Source of the DNA: Plasmodiophora brassicae | Lineage: Eukaryota > Endomyxa: Phytomyxea > Phytomyxea > Plasmodiophorida | Reading direction: 5' to 3' | Length of the DNA: 64,000 bases | Assembly (NCBI GenBank): GCA_036867785.1 | Contig: CP145419.1 | Span: 1-64,000, forward strand | Part shown: positions 13,191 to 24,521 of the stretch, one piece after another | Numbering within the stretch: the first letter of the stretch is position 1 | Layout of the letters: each line of letters opens with the position of its first letter | Translations under genes and position numbers: made by a program | Notes under the pieces: generated by a model | The model's database searches: none | Seen by the model: only the letters and a program-made list of their open reading frames with translations | What the model was told of the DNA's origin: nothing

Positions 13191-14419
13191 CACTGCCGGA
13201 GCACAAGTTCATTATCATTGAGGCGCTGAAGCAACGCGATGTCATCACGGGCATGATGGGTGTTGGTGTCAACGATGCCCCGTCTCTGATGCAGGCGCAC
13301 GTCGGCGTAGTACGACTCCGCTGAGACTCACGCAAGCACCAGCTGATCATCGTTGCTCTTTGTCGGTGTAGGCTGTCGAGGGCGCCACTGATGCTGCTCG
13401 CGCCGCTGCTGACATTGTTCTGACGAAGCCGGGCCTGAACGCCATCGTCGAGGCCGTCCTGATCTCGCGTCGCATCTTTGCCCGCATGAACTCGTTCCTG
13501 GTAACGATATGCTGCTGTGTAAACGGAATCAAGGGTTCAGTGAACGGATGGTGCGTTATGCACAGATCTACCGTGTGGCGGCGACGCTCCAGCTGATCCT
13601 GTTCTTCTTCGTCGCCATTCTGGCCATGCACCCGAACGAGCTCGGTCCGGCTAACGACACGTCGTTCCCCCAGTTCTGGACCATGCCCGTCACTGCGCTA
13701 ATCACGATCACGGTCCTGAACGACGGTACCATCATTTCGGTGGCGTACGACACGGTGCACACGAGCAAGCGCCCTCTGCTGTGGAACATCCCGCGTTTAT
13801 GGGGCATGTCCATCACGCTCGGCCTCGTCGCTTGTGTGTCGTCCCTGCTGATGCTCTGGCTGTCGTTGACCTCGGCGAGTCTCGTTCGTAACAGCCTGTT
13901 CAAGGCGTTCGAATTGTGCGCGCTGACCTTCGACCAGGTCATCGTCGTCATGTACTGTAAGTTGCTCGTCCTCAGTGGTCTTCGCAACGTCCAAGGGGAT
14001 AACTGTTGGTCAGTGAAAGTGTCGCTGAGCGATTTCATGACGTTATTCACGGCGCGAACCGGGGCTCGCACCTTCTTCTCATGCCGCCCGGGCCTGTTCC
14101 TGCTGGTCGCCGGATGCATCGCCCTGGCCATTTCGACATTGTTCGCTCTGTACTGGCCGTTCGGCAACAACGGTGGCGCAGCGATTTCCGGCCACTGGTG
14201 CGGGTTCATCTGGCTCTATTGCTTCATCTGGTTCCTCATCCAGGACTGTACGTACCCAGATAGTGGTGTACGGATCGACAGTGACTAACGCTGCGCCCAT
14301 GACTTCCAGCCATGAAAGTGGCCATCTTCAAAATTGTCGACTGGAACGCGGCTGCTGTGGATGAGAACGCCGCCGACGAGAACGATGAAGTCATGGCGGA
14401 GGTTCTTGCTGCTCTCTAA
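13191..14419 (+). pseudogene. C-terminal remnant of plasma-membrane P-type H+-ATPase
   Basis: Five exon-like blocks (13191-13309, 13372-13500, 13566-13956, 14014-14247, 14310-14419) join through 57-65-bp GT-AG introns into 326 codons ending in TAA. They match the last third of fungal/plant-type (P3A) proton pumps: PEHK, the hinge region GVNDAPSLMQAHVGV, then [17 protein letters not shown]. Next come [26 protein letters not shown] plus LKVSLSDF, and a final IQD membrane segment with an acidic tail. The intact enzyme, about 900 residues, would export protons across the plasma membrane. The N-terminal two thirds are missing, including the DKTGT phosphorylation site. The normal TGDGVND motif reads MGVGVND, so a metal-binding Asp is replaced by Val. 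The introns are well preserved (CTAAC lies near the last acceptor), so the copy is probably a young truncated segmental duplicate rather than a retrocopy. It is unlikely to pump. Confidence 0.88.
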
Positions 14420-14989
14420 CCGCATACACCCCAACCACTCACTACCACCCCATGCTCAGTAAACTGGCTGTGTGGCTCACAAATGGCTCACCCCCTGTGT
14501 GGACTGGGTTTCTTCATTGACGTTGTCATTCTTCATCACACACTGACACACAGTGAAGATGAGCTCGAATGCGTGCTCAGTTTGCGGGAACGTGTTCACG
14601 AAGACGTCGTCTATTTGGTTGTCATTGCATCCTCTGACGTACAGGCTAACGTTGAGTTTTTAGGCAGTTTTGTAAACGGTGAATCTATGATTATTCATCA
14701 ACTTGTCAGGCGTTGACATAGCAGGTCGGCGCCGGAATAAAGTCCGTGCGAGCGGGAGGGGGGGGGGGGACCAACGTTAGTCGGTCAACGCGTCGTTGTA
14801 TAGTCGTGACAGTTTGACCGACCTTCACCATGGTCACCCGAGGAACCCGACGCGACAGACCACGAGAACCCTGACCCAGCAGAACCACCGAGCCCCCGGG
14901 TACCGACCGCCATGGACCAGTCGGCGCTGACGAGCACTGCTGCTCGAAGGCGACACGGAGGCTGCCTCGCAATGGATCTCGGCCATGTT
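14420..14989. other. Spacer with a 12-G homopolymer
   Basis: No supportable gene lies between the ATPase relic and the LINE. Small open frames, such as one from 14483, have no family signal. A run of twelve G at 14758-14769 may be a weak point for sequencing or polymerase slippage. The stretch from about 14820 may be degenerate LINE 5' sequence. Confidence 0.5.
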
Positions 14990-17226
14990 CGTCGTCTTCT
15001 ATGCGCTTCAGCTGGTGCCGACGGCGTCGAAGTCGGCGTTTCATGAAGCGGTTGCTGAAGAAGGACTCCTATCCCATGGACCCGAGCAACTGGCGGGGCA
15101 TCGCGCTCCAGTCGCACCTGCCGTAGACGTACGAGCGCTGCCTCGTCTGGCTGATGCAGTCGCGTGACTGGCTGCGCGTGCACCGCCTCCAGTACATCCA
15201 GAAGGCGTTCGACACGACCGAGCGGGCACTCGTCTACGAGAAGTTGCTGGCGCGCGGCGTCCCCGCTCACGTTGTCGCCGTCGTCCAGTCGCTGTTCGAC
15301 GGATGCACGTTCCAGGTGATGCTGGACGGGCAGCTGTCGAGCGCGATCGACGTGCTGGTCGGCGTCTTCCAGGGCGCCGTGCTGTCCCCGTTCCTGTTCA
15401 ACATTCAGATCGACGACCTGCCGGCCGGGCTGTGCCGCGTCTTCCGGCGCGTTGCACCCTCGCTGTACGGCCAGCCGGTCCCTGCGCAGATGTTCGCCGA
15501 CGACACGTCTCTGTACGCGTTGTCGGACGACGTTGCACAGCGGATGCTGGACTACTGCGAGGAGTACGCCCGCCGGCATCGGTTCGTGTTTAACGCGAGG
15601 AAGTCGCAGGTGACGAGGGACCGCCGCGGCGCGACGTTCACGATCAATGGGGACGAGATCCCAGACGAGGCCGACCTGGCGTCCCCGACCAAGTTCCTGG
15701 GCATGGTGATGCGTGGCGGTGACTTCGCCCACGATGCCCAGCTCCAGGACCGGACGGGGAAGGCCAAGTCGCTGCTGATGGCGATCAGACGAACCGGCGC
15801 CCTGGCGACCAAGCACTTGTCCCTGGCCCGCAAGCGACTGCTCATATTCTGCTGGGTTCGCGCCCGCGCCGAGTACGGCCTCGCCTTCTCGGATCATTCG
15901 AAAGCGTCGCTCGCGGGCATGGACTCGTTGATGAAGTCGTCGGTGGCAATGGCCTTCGGGAACCGCAGCATCGTGCGCGGCAACGTCCTGATGCTGCGTG
16001 CAGCCGGCATCCCGCCGGCGGCCGCGCGTCAGGCGAAGCTGCGCGCGACCCGTCTCTTCAAGCTGGAGTCGTTTGCGGCGTCCGTCCCGACGGACGCGCT
16101 GCTGATCGTCGGCCAGAACGTGCAGTTCCTGCCGTTCACGGCCAAGCGGGCGCTCGCGGATCGACACAGCAACATCGTGAAGATCACGCGCCGGTGCCCG
16201 GTGCTCGCACGCTGTAACCAGCTGTGGGCGGCCGGTGCGCCGGCGCGACGCGAGCGCCAACGGGTGATTGACGCGTGTCGTGATAGGGGCCGACGTGTAC
16301 CGAAGCTGCCGCCGCTGCCGACGAGGGAGGACGCCCTGCTCCAGGCGCTGCATCAGCTGACGTGGGCCGGCGCAAGGGAGAAACTCATGCCGCTGCAAGT
16401 CCAGCCGTACAACCAGCCGCATCCCGTGGCGCGTTGTGCCGGCGAGGACGCGTACGCTGTCCTCTCCTGGATCTGCAACCGGTACCCGGGCTGCCAGATC
16501 CCGTGCCAGGGCTGCGACGGCCGGTACCCGACGTCGCGGTTCCACCTGGCACGTTGCGTCGCGTCCATGCACCTGCTGCACCCGCTGATTGATTGGCGGG
16601 TTCGGCTGATGCATCCTGGGCGGGCGGACTACAAGAACGCGTTCGACTACGTTTCCATCCAGCTGCAAGATTACGATGTACTTCTCCGACAAGAACCCGA
16701 GGCGGCCGACTCGACGACGGCGCCCTGCATCATGCCGACCTGGAAAGATCCGACCTTCCGGTTGTCTGACCGCCAGCGCCGGTGGATGCACGTGCTGGGC
16801 ACGGTGATCCGGGCGACCGTTGCCAAGTGCCTGCACGGGGCGCCGTTGTCGATTTCGGCCCAGGGCGTCGCGGCGCTGGCTGGACCGGCCTCCATCGCGT
16901 TCATCGAGCCGGGTCTACAGGACGAGCCGGACAACCAGGCCGCCGCCGCCGCCGTTGCCGCTGTCGAGGCCGTCATCGAGGACGCCCAGCCCGAGCCAGA
17001 CCGCCGCGTCGACCTGCTGTTCAAGCTAGTGCCGGCCGCGCTACTACTCCTGCTCATCTCGTCCGTCGCCGCCGATCCCGTCCCGCGCCCTGCGCAAGAC
17101 ATCGTCGAGCCGGCCCGCCTGCGGCCGTACCGTCACAGGCACGCGCCCGCCGATGATGATGACGACGACGAACACAGTATTCACCGGGCGTCCGGCAATG
17201 CCAGCCCACGCTGGCACCCGCCATGA
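14990..17226 (+). mobile_element. 5'-truncated LINE (non-LTR retrotransposon), reverse-transcriptase ORF
   Basis: An open frame from 15154 to 17226 (about 690 codons) encodes a non-LTR reverse transcriptase. Visible motifs are KAFDT (palm), GVFQGAVLSPFLFN (the usual QG-S-LSP-LF block), MFADDTSLYA (catalytic ADD), and FNARKSQVT with FLGMVM after the palm. A C-terminal Cys/His cluster around CQGCDGRYP and HLARC is typical of LINE tails. Upstream, in the same frame, DPSNWRGIALQSHLP continues the RT domain but is cut by TAG at 15124-15126 where a Lys is expected. A further frame change lies near 15042. No endonuclease or ORF1 is seen, so the copy is 5'-truncated. The long intact frame suggests fairly recent insertion. 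The Asp-rich, hydrophobic C-terminal tail after about 17000 is unusual. The long antisense frame across it is a GC-rich shadow. Confidence 0.88.
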
Positions 17227-18029
17227 CCGCCCCGCCGCCCGCGCCGCTCCCCTGAGCGTGCGCCGCCGAGACCGTTCCCCTAGCTCCTCAAGATCAAGCC
17301 GTGCTGCTCCGCGCGGTCGGGCACCCACCTACTACTGTGACGGCACCCCCGATCCGACGCAGCACGGCACCAACTCTTCTAATTTCCACCACGACCAGCG
17401 CCATGCGACACGATCACATCGCGCGCCGAGCACCACACTGCCGCCGCTCGCCATATTTGGCTGAGCGGCGCAGTGCGCACAATCATCAGCTGCTCGGGCG
17501 ACTGGTCCCCGCTGTCGACCCGGCATCGCTTCCGAGCGACGCCGGGCGTCGCCTAGCATTCATTCGCCGCCTGAACAACGGCAAATAAACGAGAATGGCC
17601 TAAAGCCCTGTAACAAAACCTAGTGTGTCATGCACTGCCGTCAAGGGTCTGCAGACGCGGGACAACAGTATGGATTTAATTGTGCTTCGCTCGTCGTCGA
17701 AGTGCGCTAGCCCTTAACGGCGGCGGTTGCAGATTCGAAACAGGAACAGGAACAGCGCCACCATCACAACCGTCCTCGACAGGTATGGCTGCGCGCTATA
17801 ATATCAAAAAACTGTTCGCGAACATTATCAGCGAAAATCGTACGGCTGAGGGCGGGTGGACGTTGGGGATAACGCCGTTCAGAACTATGAGCAGTGGACC
17901 CCAGTTGTTGCCAATCCGGCGCTGGACGCCGAAATAAAGCACATACATGAGCAACCGTCTTTCTTGCAGCGACGAGAAACCAATCGCCTACGAGGATCGT
18001 CGTGTCCTCTAGAAGTCCAACCAGCGTTA
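17227..18029. other. LINE 3' flank and unassigned sequence
   Basis: This is probable LINE 3' untranslated sequence up to about 17590, where AATAAACG occurs near 17585. It is followed by about 440 bp with no recognised feature. Small open frames (for example 17680-17937) lack family resemblance. No poly-A tail or clear target-site duplication could be identified by eye. Confidence 0.4.
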
Positions 18030-18272
18030 TCAAAATATAGCCACGCGTAAATCGAAGCAAGAAGTACCGGCGGGTGGGGCGGCGGGCGGGGCGGCGGGAC
18101 GTGACGCGACATAGGCGGCCAGGGCAGCGTCGCGGGCACGCTCGGCGGCGGCGGCGTCGCGTTCCATGTCGGGCAGCCGCGGGTCATCGGGGTTGGCGTC
18201 CCGCACGGCCCTGTTCGCGGCCACGGAGTCGACGAGCGCCTGCTTGAAGAGGTCCTCCAAAGACTGCGACAT
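18030..18272 (-). CDS. Possible small Ala-rich protein or first exon
   Basis: An ATG at 18272 on the minus strand opens about 80 codons starting MSQSLEDLFKQALVDSVAAN. It continues through an Ala/Arg/Asp-rich, probably helical segment into an Ala-Pro repeat tail. Composition (GC-rich third positions, charged helix) looks more like real coding sequence than the neighbouring frames do, and a 5' exon of a longer gene is possible. No family was recognised and nothing nearby supports a function. Confidence 0.25.
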   Translation of the reverse strand: MSQSLEDLFKQALVDSVAANRAVRDANPDDPRLPDMERDAAAAERARDAALAAYVASRPAAPPAAPPAGTSCFDLRVAIF

Positions 18273-18342
18273 GATGGCCGCCCACGTCAAACTGGAGTGA
18301 AAGTCCGTGTGGACAGACCTGGCCAGGAAGGTTGTGAGCGTC

Positions 18343-18386
18343 GCTCCGAGGCTACCAGTCAGGCGCTCCGAGGCCACTAGTCAGGC
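18343..18386. repeat. 22-bp direct duplication
   Basis: Two near-identical 22-bp blocks starting GCTCCGAGG and ending AGTCAGGC sit back to back. The flanking 18273-18939 stretch otherwise holds no recognisable gene. Frames on both strands are short and unrelated to known families. Confidence 0.6.
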
Positions 18387-18939
18387 ACTTCAGGTCGCCA
18401 TCATGTCCGAGGGCAGTGCCAAGCGCATGTCGGTATCGGGCACGCCAACGCCGGACATGCAGGTTGTTGGTCGATGACGATGGTGGCCCGTCGGCCACCA
18501 CAGATGGGGCTCTGCGGCCAGATGTTGTTGGCGCAAGAACCATGGCACGATTGTCGACAATAGAGTGTACTTACTCAACCGAGAAGCCCGGGCCGCCCGC
18601 ATGCGAAAATGGGCATGTCGGCGGAGGCTTGGTACGCCAGCATTATCGTCTGTTGGTGGCGCGCGGCGCCGGCGGCGGCCAACCTTCGCACCGCATTGGG
18701 GCGTCGCCCCCCGTGACGACGGCACGTGGACGGAAGGACGATGCGTCGCCCGATCGATCCGCCATCGTGTGCCGCACGAATATGCTGGTGCCGAGGGGCG
18801 GGAGGGTGCTTGTGGCGTCGAAAGAGAGGATGAACGGCGAGTGAGGATTTAACTTCATCGGAAAGGAGATGTACATTCGGAGGTCAGGGGTAAGTACTGT
18901 TGCAGGGTTGCTGGCCTATCGTGCGGCGACCAGCACAGC

Positions 18940-19460
18940 GAAGAACCACGTCGTAGCTTGGTGTCCTGGTTCTGACGAACTTACAGCAGGTTCTGCTGCT
19001 CGATGCGAAGATACTGATGCACCACGACTGTGGAAACAGCTTACCACACCGAATTAATGAGGACGTTGTCGCCAATGTCGCGTTGCTGGAGAGGTACTGC
19101 GTGTCCGCCTTCAACGTGACGCCCGTGTCTTGCTTGAATGCGATAGGCCAGCCTTCGCGACCGTGCCAAACCATAATCAGATAGGAAAGGGCGTTGTACA
19201 GCGGGTGTGTCTCCTTAACGAAGCGCAGTCCGCCACCACGTACATGTACATAGCACCAAGTTGCGTCCCTTGTCAAGCGCGCCCGTCGACATTGTCTGCA
19301 TCGAGTACGACAGCATCGAACTTCGGGACCGTGGGCTCGTTGTAGCGCCGAACATGTTCCCTGCTGGGGCGCTGGCAATGACAACCACTCGCAGATTTGG
19401 CGACTTGCACATGCGGCCCTTCCAACCGATTTCGGACCGGGCACCAAGGTCGGATCAGCC
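18940..19460 (-). mobile_element. Decayed Helitron, helicase-like domain remnant
   Basis: Reading the minus strand, pieces of the Helitron helicase-like (Pfam Helitron_like_N type) domain appear in the correct order but in alternating frames. They are PNLRVVVIASAP near 19405; RRYNEPTVPKFDAVVLDAD near 19345; RNLVL near 19260; GGGLRFVKETHPLYNALSY then WHGREGW near 19225-19150. Last come VVHQYLRIEQQNLL and VRQNQDTKLR near 19030-18960. In intact Helitrons these correspond to the R-YN-PT block, the RDI-L block, the P-YD-LQYPLLFP-G-GW block and the QY-VD-Y-RIE-RL-R block. At least three frame changes separate them, so this is an old rolling-circle transposon relic. No Rep HUH motif, helicase core or terminal CTAG end was seen. 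Confidence 0.75.
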
Positions 19461-19476
19461 CTGACAGCGGGGTGCA

Positions 19477-19563
19477 TTTATGCAAATTGACGGCGTTGAC
19501 ACAGCGCGTTGCTTGATCAAGCAACGCGCTGCGCGGTGTGTCAATGCCGTCAAGTTGCATAAA
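19477..19563. repeat. 87-bp near-perfect palindrome
   Basis: The left arm, from TTTATGCAA through TTGACGGC and TTGACACA to GCGCGTTGCTTGATC, is mirrored by the right arm ending TTGCATAAA. The centre is TTGATCAA at 19513-19520. The arms differ by a few mismatches and about 6 extra bases (GCGCGG) on the right. It would extrude as a hairpin about 40 bp long. It lies immediately beside the Helitron relic. It may be a foldback or MITE-like element, or the scar of an inverted duplication. No flanking target duplication is obvious. Confidence 0.85.
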
Positions 19564-20167
19564 CCAGGCGTGGCATTCGGTCCTACTTGCGTGCTCCAAT
19601 GCACGACATTCCGTTTTTCTCGTCTGGTCAGAGCCTGGCATGGTCGTATCGCACACGGAGCCAAACCCGGTGGCCCGGAACGACGACTGGCCCCTCGCCC
19701 TTTGTCGACTCCAGCGATTGCTGCCGCTGCGAGCGGGCTGCGGCCAGGGCGACTTGCGGGGCTGGTGTGCACGAGTATAGGCCAGCTGCTGCATTCAGCG
19801 TTATTCGTTGTGGAGATATATGTCGCTGGGGTCGTCCACAGCAGGCGGCGCTAGACGTCGCTGTTCTGCAGGACGACCTGCAGGACAGGGAAGAGACGCA
19901 TTCTATGCTGTTGGCGAGGTCGGCAACACCCTTGGCTGGTCTGCCGATCGCGACACCGATGTACGTCCTGCGACGGGCGCCGCACCCAGCGCCGTCTTCG
20001 GCAGACGGCAGGACGACGTCATGCTGAGTCGGCGGACGCGCGTGTCGACCTAATATTCTTGCACTGGGCGCTTCGGATTGCTGCGATATTTCAGCAAGGA
20101 GGGCGGCGGTTCGTCGACGTCAGGCAGGCATCCACATGTCGAGGCGACGGCCACGTGTGCTTGGTGG
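19564..20167. other. Unassigned subtelomeric sequence
   Basis: About 600 bp has several overlapping frames on the plus strand (for example 19587-20027) but no family resemblance. Short phrases such as GCAGGACGACCTGCAGGACAG, near 19870, recall the GC-rich dispersed repeat found beyond 24.9 kb, so part may be a worn copy of that family. Confidence 0.35.
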
Positions 20168-20553
20168 TGTTATGGCACGGCCGCGACGGGGGTCGCGCAG
20201 CCGCGCAGTTTGAATAAACGTCCACGGCAACCGACGGCTTCGGCAGTCGGTTAAGATGTCAGGAGACGACACGACGGACGACTATTGTCTCCACAACACG
20301 GAATTAACCGACTGCCGAAGCCGTCGGTTGCCGTGGACGTTTATTCAAACTGCGCGGCTGCGCGACCCCCGTCGCGGCCGTGCCATAACAGTACTGTTAT
20401 GGCACGGCCGCGACGGGGGTCGCGCAGGAGAACTACACGGTACAGGTGGGCTCAACGAATTGTTGGTTAACTTCCACGCTCGGTACCCAACCAAGCCGGG
20501 GCCGAAGTGGCGAAAGCCACCCCGCCGGCCGGCCCGATGACAGGGGACTATAC
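20168..20553. mobile_element. Cluster of LTR fragments from the same Ty3/gypsy family
   Basis: Four pieces of the 134-bp LTR family sit side by side just before the main element. These are a forward partial LTR (20168 to about 20254), a complete inverted LTR (20257-20390), a forward LTR start (20395 to about 20422), and a piece of the element's internal 3' end (about 20423-20553) that abuts the 5' LTR. The 265-bp block 20423-20687 matches 24391-24655, so an earlier copy once stood head to tail with the present one. This is a fossil nest left by several insertions and recombinations. Confidence 0.85.
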
Positions 20554-20687
20554 TGTTATGGCACGGCCGCGACGGGGGTCGCGCAGCCGCGCAGTTTGAA
20601 TAAACGTCCACGGCAACCGACGGCTTCGGCAGTCGGTTAATTCCGTGTTGTGGAGACAATAGTCGTCCGTCGTGTCGTCTCCTGACA
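20554..20687 (+). repeat. 5' LTR, 134 bp
   Basis: It starts TGTTATGG and ends CTGACA, and is identical by eye to the 3' LTR at 24522-24655. It contains AATAAA, a likely polyadenylation signal for the family. At 134 bp it is very short for a Gypsy LTR. Confidence 0.92.
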
Positions 20688-20699
20688 TCTTAACCGACC

Positions 20700-20820
20700 T
20701 TAACCGTTCGTCACCGTCTGTCGTCGCATCGTCTGTCGCTGTCTGTCGTCACCGTCTGTCGTCGCATCGTCTGTCGCCGTCTGTCGTCACCGTCTGTCGT
20801 CGCATCGTCTCTCGATCGTC
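20700..20820 (+). repeat. GTCTGTCGTC-rich leader repeat
   Basis: A short degenerate tandem of CGTCTGTCGTCGCATCGTCT-type units fills the region between the 5' LTR and the gag-like region. It is part of the retroelement leader, and no coding content is suggested. Confidence 0.7.
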
Positions 20821-23800
20821 TACCTTCGGCCTGTCCGCCCCCTTCGTTCTTCGCTCGTGTACGTCTCGATGACGGTCACGCGCTCCGGCTCGACGGGCTC
20901 GACGGCTGACGAAGCCAAGTGCCCAACGACGCCTCCCTCTCCCATCGACCCAACGACCTTGGCCGATGTGGACGCCGCCGATCGCGCCCTCGCGGGTGCC
21001 TTACGGGCCTTCCAGATCCAACAGGATGCGTTCTTCACGGAAATGCGGGCTCGCGCTGAGGAGCAGCTGAAGATCTTTACCAACGCGCTTGCCAGTCCAC
21101 ACTCTACGCCGCCTACGCCCATGACCGATCCCTCGGCAACATCTGCTGAGCCGTCGTCACATGGCAACGATCCTGTTGTCACGACGACTAAGGTGTCGTT
21201 GAGCGAATTTTCCGGCAATTCCGACGACCTGCCGGCGAGCGAGTGGCTGGCGCTATTCGCTAGCATTGCCCGCGTCGATCTCTCGTCGACCCAGCCACTG
21301 TCAGCGGGCGCTCGTGCGCTCCTGGCTAGCTGCCTGAAGGGCGAAGCGCGTTTCGTTTTTCGTCAACTGGATGCGACCGCCTCCCCAGCCGCGTTCGCCG
21401 CGCTGCTCCGGTTTAATTTTCCAGAACCGGACGTCGAGACCCTCGAATCCCGGTTCGATGCCCTTCGTCAAACGGGACCGTTCGATGCTCATCTGCGTCG
21501 GTTCATGTACCTGTACAACGCCGTACAGTCGGCCTCGAAGGGCGAGTACAGTCTCCCGTCAAAGCGCCTGGCGACGAAGTTCCGCAAGTCGCTCGCCCCA
21601 GAGCTTTCGACCGAGCTCTTCAAGCTCAATCCGCCGACATTCGACGCCATGGTCAAAGAGGCAGCGCGCCTGGCCCCCCTCTATGCCCCGGCACACGCGC
21701 TGCCTCTTTGACCATGGCGTCGAATGTCGGTCCCGTTCATCGGCGGGCGCCCCAATTCTGTTCGTCAAGAAGAAGGACGGTAGTCTTCGCCTGTGCGTAG
21801 ATTACCGTGGTCTAAACTCTGTTACTATCAAGAACCGATATCCGGTTCCACTTATCGACCAGCTCTTGATCCAGCTCGGCTCCGGAACAATCTTCACGAA
21901 AATCGACCTCCGCAGCGCCTATAACCAAGTTCGGATCCGAGAAGGCGATGAGTGGAAGACGGCCTTCCGCACGCCGTACGGCTTGTTCGAGTACTTAGTC
22001 ATGCCGTTTGGCTTAGCCAACGCGCCGGCCTCCTTCCAGTACTTCATGAACGAGACGTTCAAAGATTTCCTTGATGTATTTGTGGTAATCTACTTGGACG
22101 ACATCCTGATCTACTCATCGACTCCCGAGGACCATGAACGCCATGTCCGTCTCGTCCTACACCGACTCCGCACTGCTCAACTCCACGCTAAACTGGAGAA
22201 GTGCGTCTTCAATACGGTCGAAGTGGAATTTTTAGGTTTCTTGGTGTCCTCCTCCGGGATACGGGTTGACCCCTCCAGGATCGATTGCATTCTCTCGTGG
22301 CAACAGCCGACCGACGTCCACGGGGTGCAGGTGTTTCTCGGGTTCGCTAACTTCTATCGCAAGTTCGTTCCCCACTTCGCAGAGCTGGCCTTACCGCTGA
22401 CAAATCTCACGCGTGATAACGTGCCGTTTCGTTGGGATCAATCGGCAGACGCCGCATTCACGGCGCTCAAGGTTGCTTTCACGTCAGCCCCTGTCCTTGC
22501 TCATTTCGACCCAGATCGCCCGTGCGAAGTGGAAACGGATGCTTCCGATTTCGCGGTGGCAATGGTCTTGTCGCAGCGGGGCCCCGATGATGAACTTCAC
22601 CCGTTGGCATTCTTCTCGCGCAAGCTCGCGCCTACTGAGATCAATTTTCCTATCTACGACAAGGAACTTCTCGCGGTCGTCCAGACCTTCGAAAAGTGGC
22701 GTCAGTTCCTGGACTCATCGCGACACCAGACCGTCATCCACAGCGATCATCGGAATCTGGAATACTTCACCAGCACTCACAAACTGAATCGTCGTCAAGT
22801 CCGATGGTCCCAACTGCTTAACGAATTTGATTTCGTTATCCAACACCGACCAGGCCGTCTTCATGGCAAGGCGGACGCCCTGACTCGTCGCCCCGAATAC
22901 GCGCCTTCTGATCAGGATGAGGTTGTGCTCCAGCAGTCACTCCTGCTCCTTCCAGCGTCGCGGCTCGGGCCAGGACCCCTACAGGAGGTCCAGATCAACG
23001 TGGCCGATACTACAACCGACGCACTCCTCGATCGTATCCGCCGCAACCAAGCTTCCGACCCGTTTGTGTGCCGCACCCGTCAGCGACTTCATCGTCCGAG
23101 CGGCCGCCACTTTAGCGTCCGAGACGACGTTCTATACCGTGGACATTCTGTGGTCGTCTCTGGCGATGACTGCAAACTGGACATTCTTCGCTCTTTCCAC
23201 GATAATGTCACGGCGGGCCACCTCGGTATTCGGAAAACCGTGCAGTTAATTCGCCGCGAATTTTGGTGGCCGGGTTTGACCCCTTTCGTAGCCCGTTACG
23301 TGCTCTCCTGCGATACGTGTCGTCGGACTAAGACGGCTCGGCACAAGCCCTTCGGATTACTCATGCCACTCCCTCTGCCGACGACTCTTTGGCGGTCCAT
23401 TTCCATGGACTTCGTGGTTAAGCTTCCCTGTTCGAACGGGTATGACTCCATCCTCGTCGTCGTTGACCGCCTCTCCAAGATGGCGCATTTTATTCCTTGC
23501 AACGAAACAATATCATCTGTTGACCTTGCTGCCTTGTTTCTGGCAAATATCTTCCGCTTACATGGCCTCCCTGACGATATCGTGTCGGACCGAGGGCCTC
23601 AGTTCATCGCTAAGTTCTGGAAGCAACTTCTCATACGTCTCGGCGTGCAACGCAACCTGTCTTCTTCGCGGCACCCAGAATCCGATGGCCAAACCGAGCG
23701 GGTGAACCAAGTCATGGAACAGTATCTCCGTGCGTACGTCAACTACTTACAAGACGACTGGCAGCCGCTCCTTGCCGTAGCTGAATTTTCGTACAACAAT

Positions 23801-24521
23801 GCAGACCATACCGCGACAGGTATGTCACCGTTTTTCGCGAACTATGGCTACCACCCACGTGTGATGGACGTGCAACCTCGACCGTCTACCAGCGCCAATC
23901 CGACTGCCGACGAGCGCGCTGAGTCCTTGCAGAGGATTCGCAACTTCTTGACCCGTCAACTGACTCGAGCTTCTGCCGATTCCAAACGATTCGCCGACGC
24001 GAAGCGGCAAACGTCCCCGAAGTTTCAGGTGGGCGACTTAGTGATGCTACGTCGCGGCTCCCTGAAAACTCTGCGACCCTGCGCGAAGCTCGACTACCAA
24101 TTTTTAGGGCCATTCCCTATCAGCCAACTCGTCAATCCGGTTGCTTTTCAACTCGACCTTCCTGCCGAGTTCCGTATCCACAATGTATTTCATGTATCTC
24201 AACTCGAGCCTTACGTCACCAACCTTATCCCTGGTCGCACTCAACCTCCTCCTCCACCGATTCTTCTCGCGGATGACGATGCTCCCCTCTTCATCGTTCA
24301 CGATGTCCTCGATTCTCGATATCGCCGTTCCCGATTGGAATATTTGATCGACTGGGAAGGGTACCCGCCTTCTGAACGCACGTGGGAACCCGCAGGAGAA
24401 CTACACGGTACAGGTGGGCTCAACGAATTGTTGGTTAACTTCCACGCTCGGTACCCAACCAAGCCGGGGCCGAAGTGGCGAAAGCCACCCCGCCGGCCGG
24501 CCCGATGACAGGGGACTATAC

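Noticed and set aside
14785-16836. 683-codon minus-strand open frame
   Set aside because: It lies antisense to the LINE reverse transcriptase, is Arg/Gln/Pro-rich without domains, and is a GC-rich shadow.
19273-19794. 173-codon minus-strand frame as an intact gene
   Set aside because: Only its last part matches the Helitron domain and it crosses the palindrome. The match continues in other frames, so it is a decayed relic.
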